DNA of 64,000 nt from Symsagittifera roscoffensis (taxonomy: Eukaryota; Xenacoelomorpha; Acoela; Convolutidae). The notes beneath the pieces were generated by a model. It was given only the letters and a program-made list of their open reading frames with translations. It searched no databases and was not told the DNA's origin. Position 1 is the first letter of the stretch. Every line of letters starts with the position of its first letter. A program made the translations under genes and the position numbers. Shown here piece by piece: positions 60,510-64,000 of the stretch. The DNA lies in contig NC_087064.1 of assembly GCF_963678635.1 (NCBI RefSeq), positions 75,170,213 to 75,234,212 on the forward strand. The letters are read 5' to 3'.

Positions 60510-60890
60510 ACGAAAAAAAAAATTGGATTGCATCTGTAAAATCTTTCATAACAGACGAACTGTTATTCCGATCAAATCGTTACGTACCTGGCTTCCAAAT
60601 TTTAACATCTATGGTTTAAAATTTTGAGCGAATTGCTTATAAATCTTCAGGGATAGCATTTGCCCTACCAGAAGAATGAAAGATGTCGAAATCAACGTAA
60701 TTAAGATCACTGAAAGTTTTTATTGTAGAAAAGATTGCATGCGTTCTACATTTATGCAGTATCTTAAATTCTATGTTGATTTAATGTTTTGAGGCTCGTA
60801 AAATTATGCTGAAAAATGCATGGTGTTATTTTTTTGGACTCCTAGATATAAATACTTCCAAGGGTTTACCGGGACAAAACTGAATCGAAT
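60510..60890 (-). repeat. Unknown coding-like repeated module, copy 3
   Basis: The minus strand reads KILHKCRTHAIFSTIKTF then SDLNYVDFDIFHSSGRANAI, with stops beyond it. Flanks on both sides (gatcaaatcgttacgtacctggcttccaaattttaac; aagggtttaccgggacaaaactgaatcga) also match the copy at 63.0-63.4 kb, defining a unit of about 350-380 bp. Partial copies of the flank occur at about 61010-61060 and 61560-61700. Confidence 0.6.
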
Positions 60891-61194
60891 ATTAATATGT
60901 CGCAGTTTCTGCATCTTGATGGGCGAATATTCGGTCCTCCTTGTATCGAATGTCGGTTATCAGAGAGCATCGACAGAAATAAAAATTAATAGATAGCGTC
61001 TAAAATTTTTCATAAATAAAACGCTATTCCGATCAAAATAAGACACCTATATGGTTACAAAATGTTTTTTATTCCGTATGAACTTTTCATGGATAACATA
61101 ACGCTGTAGCTGAAGACCGGATGACGTGGCATCAGACCAGACTGATTTTTTAAAGTTACGAAATTTCTACTTCCTGATAGCGGCTGTGAAAAGA

Positions 61195-61440
61195 CTCGTT
61201 GTTGTTGTTGTTTGCTGTGGATCCCGTCACAGATTGGGAGGGCATAAATGCCCAGTGCGGCGAAGATAGTCCAGGACTTTGGTGGGTTCTTTCTGTAGGA
61301 AATTGTAGTCAGGATTCGGACCGAAGATTTCGTTTCTGATATTCTGCAACGAGGGACAGAGAAAAAGATAGTGCTCTGATGTCTCTGGTGCGAAAAGATT
61401 CGTGATAGCGACCACCAGAGAGTGAAATGCGTTGAAATGA
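61195..61440 (-). pseudogene. LINE C-terminal fragment with (CAA)n tail
   Basis: The minus strand encodes FAPETSEHYLFLCPSLQNIR then EIFGPNPDYNFL and VLDYLRRTGHLCP, the conserved 'ETxEHLLxxCPxL...FLxxTG' end of non-LTR retrotransposon ORF2 proteins. It is followed downstream by caacaacaacaa (61200-61213), a simple-repeat tail like those of some LINE 3' ends. The rest of the element is absent. Confidence 0.7.
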
Positions 61441-61519
61441 CTCCCGATCTAATGTCGAATTCTATCACAACCAGTTTGTTCTGACTCTTATGCAAATACA
61501 GTTTCCACATCTTGGTGGG

Positions 61520-62450
61520 CGTTTATGGGCAAATGTTGGATCTTCCTTCGATCGCATTTTATTAAGCTGATTAAGTATCGACCGAAACAAAGTTAAAGTT
61601 TTGACTTAGAAAGGTATTTCATAATTAACTAACTGGTATTTCGATTAAGTTTTCACGCATCTGGTTTCCAAAAAGTGACTTCCTTTAAAAATAGTACTTC
61701 ACTATAAATATCCATTTGATTAAGGCAATTATAAAATTCAGGTAAAAAAAGCGACAGTTATTAAATCAATCAAAAGTAGGGCACACAATCAATAGAACAT
61801 CTTGAGCTGCAAAATTGTATCCAAACAATGAGGATCATTTCTGTTCGCTTTTAGAGCAGAGTAATGAAACAATTTTTTACCACAAATCTCTCACAGATTT
61901 TTTTTTAGTTTCCCGCAAAATGCGTTTGTTTTGTTTGTTTGCAACCCCACAGTTATGATAATTTTGTTAAAATAGAGCTTGTAAAGTTGTTTACAGACAT
62001 CAATTAATTTTAGTTTGAGCTTACCTTAACGCAAATCATGTTAGTACTTAGGAAAGTTGTAAAATTTATGTATTGAAAATCTAGGGGTTGAGAAATTAAA
62101 CGATAAGCAAATTAGACGGAGCTTCTTAAAAAGAAATAAGCTAGGTTATTTTTAGAGATCGTTTTTAACATCAGTTGGATTTCTTGTATTCCTGTTGATA
62201 TTTTGTGAAAAATTTCGGCTCTAGTGCAGGCTTTCGGGTGGTTCTTCAAATTGGTTGAGTTCTCTATCACATCCGATTTATTTGTGGTTTGTATTATCTG
62301 CATGCATCCCTTTTACGTGAATTGCCATCCCACCCCTACTTTAGCTTTTATTGCCGCATTTTCGACGTATTCATGATTCGTTTTTCTCGTACTGTGTTCT
62401 CTTAATTTCTTCTGCGTCGTTTCGTCCTTTCTCCTGGCTTGTTTCCCTTT
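61520..62450. other. Unassigned intron stretch
   Basis: Apart from a partial flank of the unknown module (61560-61700), no recognised feature. AT-rich. Confidence 0.35.
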
Positions 62451-62479
62451 TTGAAATATTCATGAATCGTTCGCCTACC

Positions 62480-62960
62480 ATGCTCCGCCATAACTTTCTC
62501 TCCTTAATTTCATGTTCCAAGTAAATTTCGTCCCATCCGGCTTTTGATAGATTTATCCAGCATTTTGGTGTGTTTCTTGTCCTCCTCTAGTTCATTTCTT
62601 TTTCTTCCGTCGATTTTGTCCCTCCGAGTTTATTTTGTTGGCTGATCTCGTCTCCCGCATTCTTATTACATGTCCCAATTTTTCAGGGCTCCTTTTTTTC
62701 GGTTTCGATTCGTATTGATTTGTCATTTAACATCTTCCTGAATTTCCACGCTTTTTGATGTTTTCTTCCATCTCTTTTAACGAAGGTACATTCTCCATAC
62801 TCCAAATGTAGCTTTATGTTTTGAACGTTTGATTTCTCCAACTCTCCATGATCTGGTATGACAGTTGTATTGCATTTTACTTTCCACAATCGATTCAACA
62901 TCTGTTCTTTCTGTTAATCGTGTATTTTTTTTTCATTTCAAACCACGCTCCTGTGACTCT
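62480..62960 (-). pseudogene. LINE ORF2 C-terminal region, frameshifted
   Basis: In two minus-strand frames: LEYGECTFVKRDGRKHQKAW and FRKMLNDKSIRIE, then KLGHVIRMRETRSANKI (the 'LGHVLRM' motif), then GWDEIYLEHEIKERKLWRSM. This is the order found downstream of the RT domain in many non-LTR elements. Together with 63370-63780 it is one broken LINE, split by the module at 63.0-63.4 kb. Confidence 0.65.
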
Positions 62961-63019
62961 TCTTACTCTTCCTTTTAAGTCGATAGCTTCTCCAAACCCC
63001 AATACTGAAACGATTGAAA

Positions 63020-63375
63020 CGACAAAACAAATTGGATAGCAGCATTAAAGTTCCGATCAAATCCTTACATACCTGGCTTCCAAAATTTAACTTACATGGC
63101 TACAACTTAAGTGAATAGTTTATAAAGCATTCAGAGATAGCATTGTCTCTAACAGAAGCAGCAATGATGTCAAAATCAACATAGTTAAGATCACTGAGGG
63201 TAATTATCGTAGAAAATATTGCAAGCGTTCTATGTTTATGCAGTATCTTAAATTCTGTGTTGATTTAATTTTTTGAGGTTCTTAAAACCTTACTGAAAAT
63301 TTTAATATGTTAGTTTTTTTTGGGCTGCTAGATCCTATTATTTCAAAAGGTTTACCGGGATAAAACTGAATCGAG
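63020..63375 (-). repeat. Unknown coding-like repeated module, copy 4, inside a LINE
   Basis: Minus-strand KILHKHRTLAIFSTIITL then SDLNYVDFDIIAASVRDNAI. Ends with the same ggtttaccgggataaaactgaatcga as copy 3. It sits between the RT part and the C-terminal part of the LINE relic, so this module inserted into the LINE and is itself mobile or spread by a mobile element. Confidence 0.6.
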
Positions 63376-63780
63376 TTTCTTTGCGCTTCTTTCTTCATAA
63401 CTCGTCGTTTCGTTTATATCCTCCAGTGTTTCCAAAATCTCAATTTCTAGTACATAATTTTCCATAAAAGTGGAGGATTTATTCTGGGATAAGCTTTCTG
63501 AAGAAACAAACTAGCTAGTTCTGTAATGCTCCCTTCTAGTTCATTTGTATTTTTGTCATTTTATAGTTCTTTTTGTTTTATCATTATTTGAGTTGAGTCT
63601 GCTGTTGATCTTCCTTGTGGGAATCCATATTGATTGTCGTCGAAAAGACCAAATTTCTCCCCCCAGTCTTTTATTCGTACTGTTATGAGTCTCGCAAGAA
63701 TTCTTGTTGTAATTGATAGCAAGCTTGTTATCTGTTTTTTTTTTTCGAAATTAATGCTGAAGAATGGGCTGACACAGCTA
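63376..63780 (-). pseudogene. LINE reverse transcriptase fragment
   Basis: The minus strand encodes QITSLLSITTRILARLITVR then IKDWGEKFGLFDDNQYGFPQ and GRSTADST, the RT motif '..ISLLSxxxKILAxxIxxR...DNQxGFRxGRST' of non-LTR elements, followed by an ..KAYPRINPPLLW.. block in a shifted frame. A stop and frameshifts show that it is dead. It may extend past 63780. Confidence 0.8.
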
Positions 63781-64000
63781 TATAATTAGTTGTAGAAATG
63801 TTCTTTGAAATGTTGCGTTTTCAAATGCTCTGAAAAATCACCAGAGATTGGAGAGACGATGGAAGAGCATTGCAGAGTTTTGCGCCAGCGAAATCAATGC
63901 TTTTCTGTCCGACTTCTGTCGTCTTCTGTGGAAAATATGATTTACTGCTTTAAATTTATGAAAATCATTTCTCTATGTTAAGTAAATATCTCCTTGCAAT

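Noticed and set aside
59176..64000. Search for remaining ABCA exons (last membrane segment, NBD2)
   Set aside because: No Walker A, signature or other matching exon with correct phase was seen; the content is transposon relics, so the rest must be beyond the window.
1..64000. CRISPR arrays, bacterial operons, ribosome-binding sites, rRNA genes
   Set aside because: None seen; the window has intron-bearing animal genes and eukaryotic repeats, and the regular arrays present are minisatellites.

Overview
The window is nuclear DNA of an animal, most likely an invertebrate. It is AT-rich, has long introns with GT-AG splice sites, and is packed with eukaryotic transposons. No bacterial gene organisation, CRISPR array, rRNA operon or convincing functional tRNA gene is visible. 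I cannot name the species from the sequence.

Two host genes are well supported, both on the + strand. The first (9914-12022) is a two-coding-exon ubiquitin-conjugating enzyme of the UBE2L3/UbcH7 type, 156 residues, with the active-site cysteine in place. The second starts about 850 bases downstream and fills most of the window (12870-58881). It is the first 24 coding exons, about 1,827 residues, of a full-size ABCA-type lipid transporter of the ABCA1/2/4/7 group. Reading phase carries through every exon junction. The exons cover the first membrane helix, first extracellular domain, helices 2-6, first nucleotide-binding domain (one 1,555-base exon), second extracellular domain and the start of the second membrane block. 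The second ATPase domain must lie beyond the right edge.

Left arm (1-9900): a minus-strand open frame runs off the left edge, next to a 12-bp minisatellite of about 50 copies. Then come a degenerate Penelope-like retroelement (RT plus GIY-YIG nuclease) carrying a PHD-like zinc-finger insertion, and a 5'-truncated non-LTR retrotransposon with a restriction-like endonuclease and an uninterrupted reading frame. That retrotransposon is inserted inside a non-autonomous Helitron-like repeat, with matching flanks that look like a target-site duplication.

Introns and intergenic spaces of the two genes hold several repeat families that recur many times in the window: (A) Helitron-like elements with a 5' TC end and, where preserved, a 3' hairpin plus CTRR; (B) a roughly 500-700 bp family ending in a conserved 'cacagtaaccggctatcc' block; (C) a roughly 450 bp family with a hairpin at each end; (D) tRNA-derived SINE-like elements sharing a 'gcttcgcctctgtgt' tail; a Tc1/mariner-like foldback MITE with TA flanks; a pair of MITEs with 8-bp target duplications; a MITE cluster with 'aacaatctcccc' inverted ends; and several short hairpin or foldback units. 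The right end (59-64 kb) holds minus-strand remnants of a Mutator-like transposase, at least two LINEs, and a repeated short coding-like module that I do not recognise.

Nothing here is convincingly a new multi-gene system. The observations most worth checking are the nested retrotransposon-in-Helitron insertion, the double-hairpin family C with a compensatory stem change, the repeated unknown module at the right end, the PHD-like insertion in the Penelope frame, and the altered ABC signature motif of the transporter.
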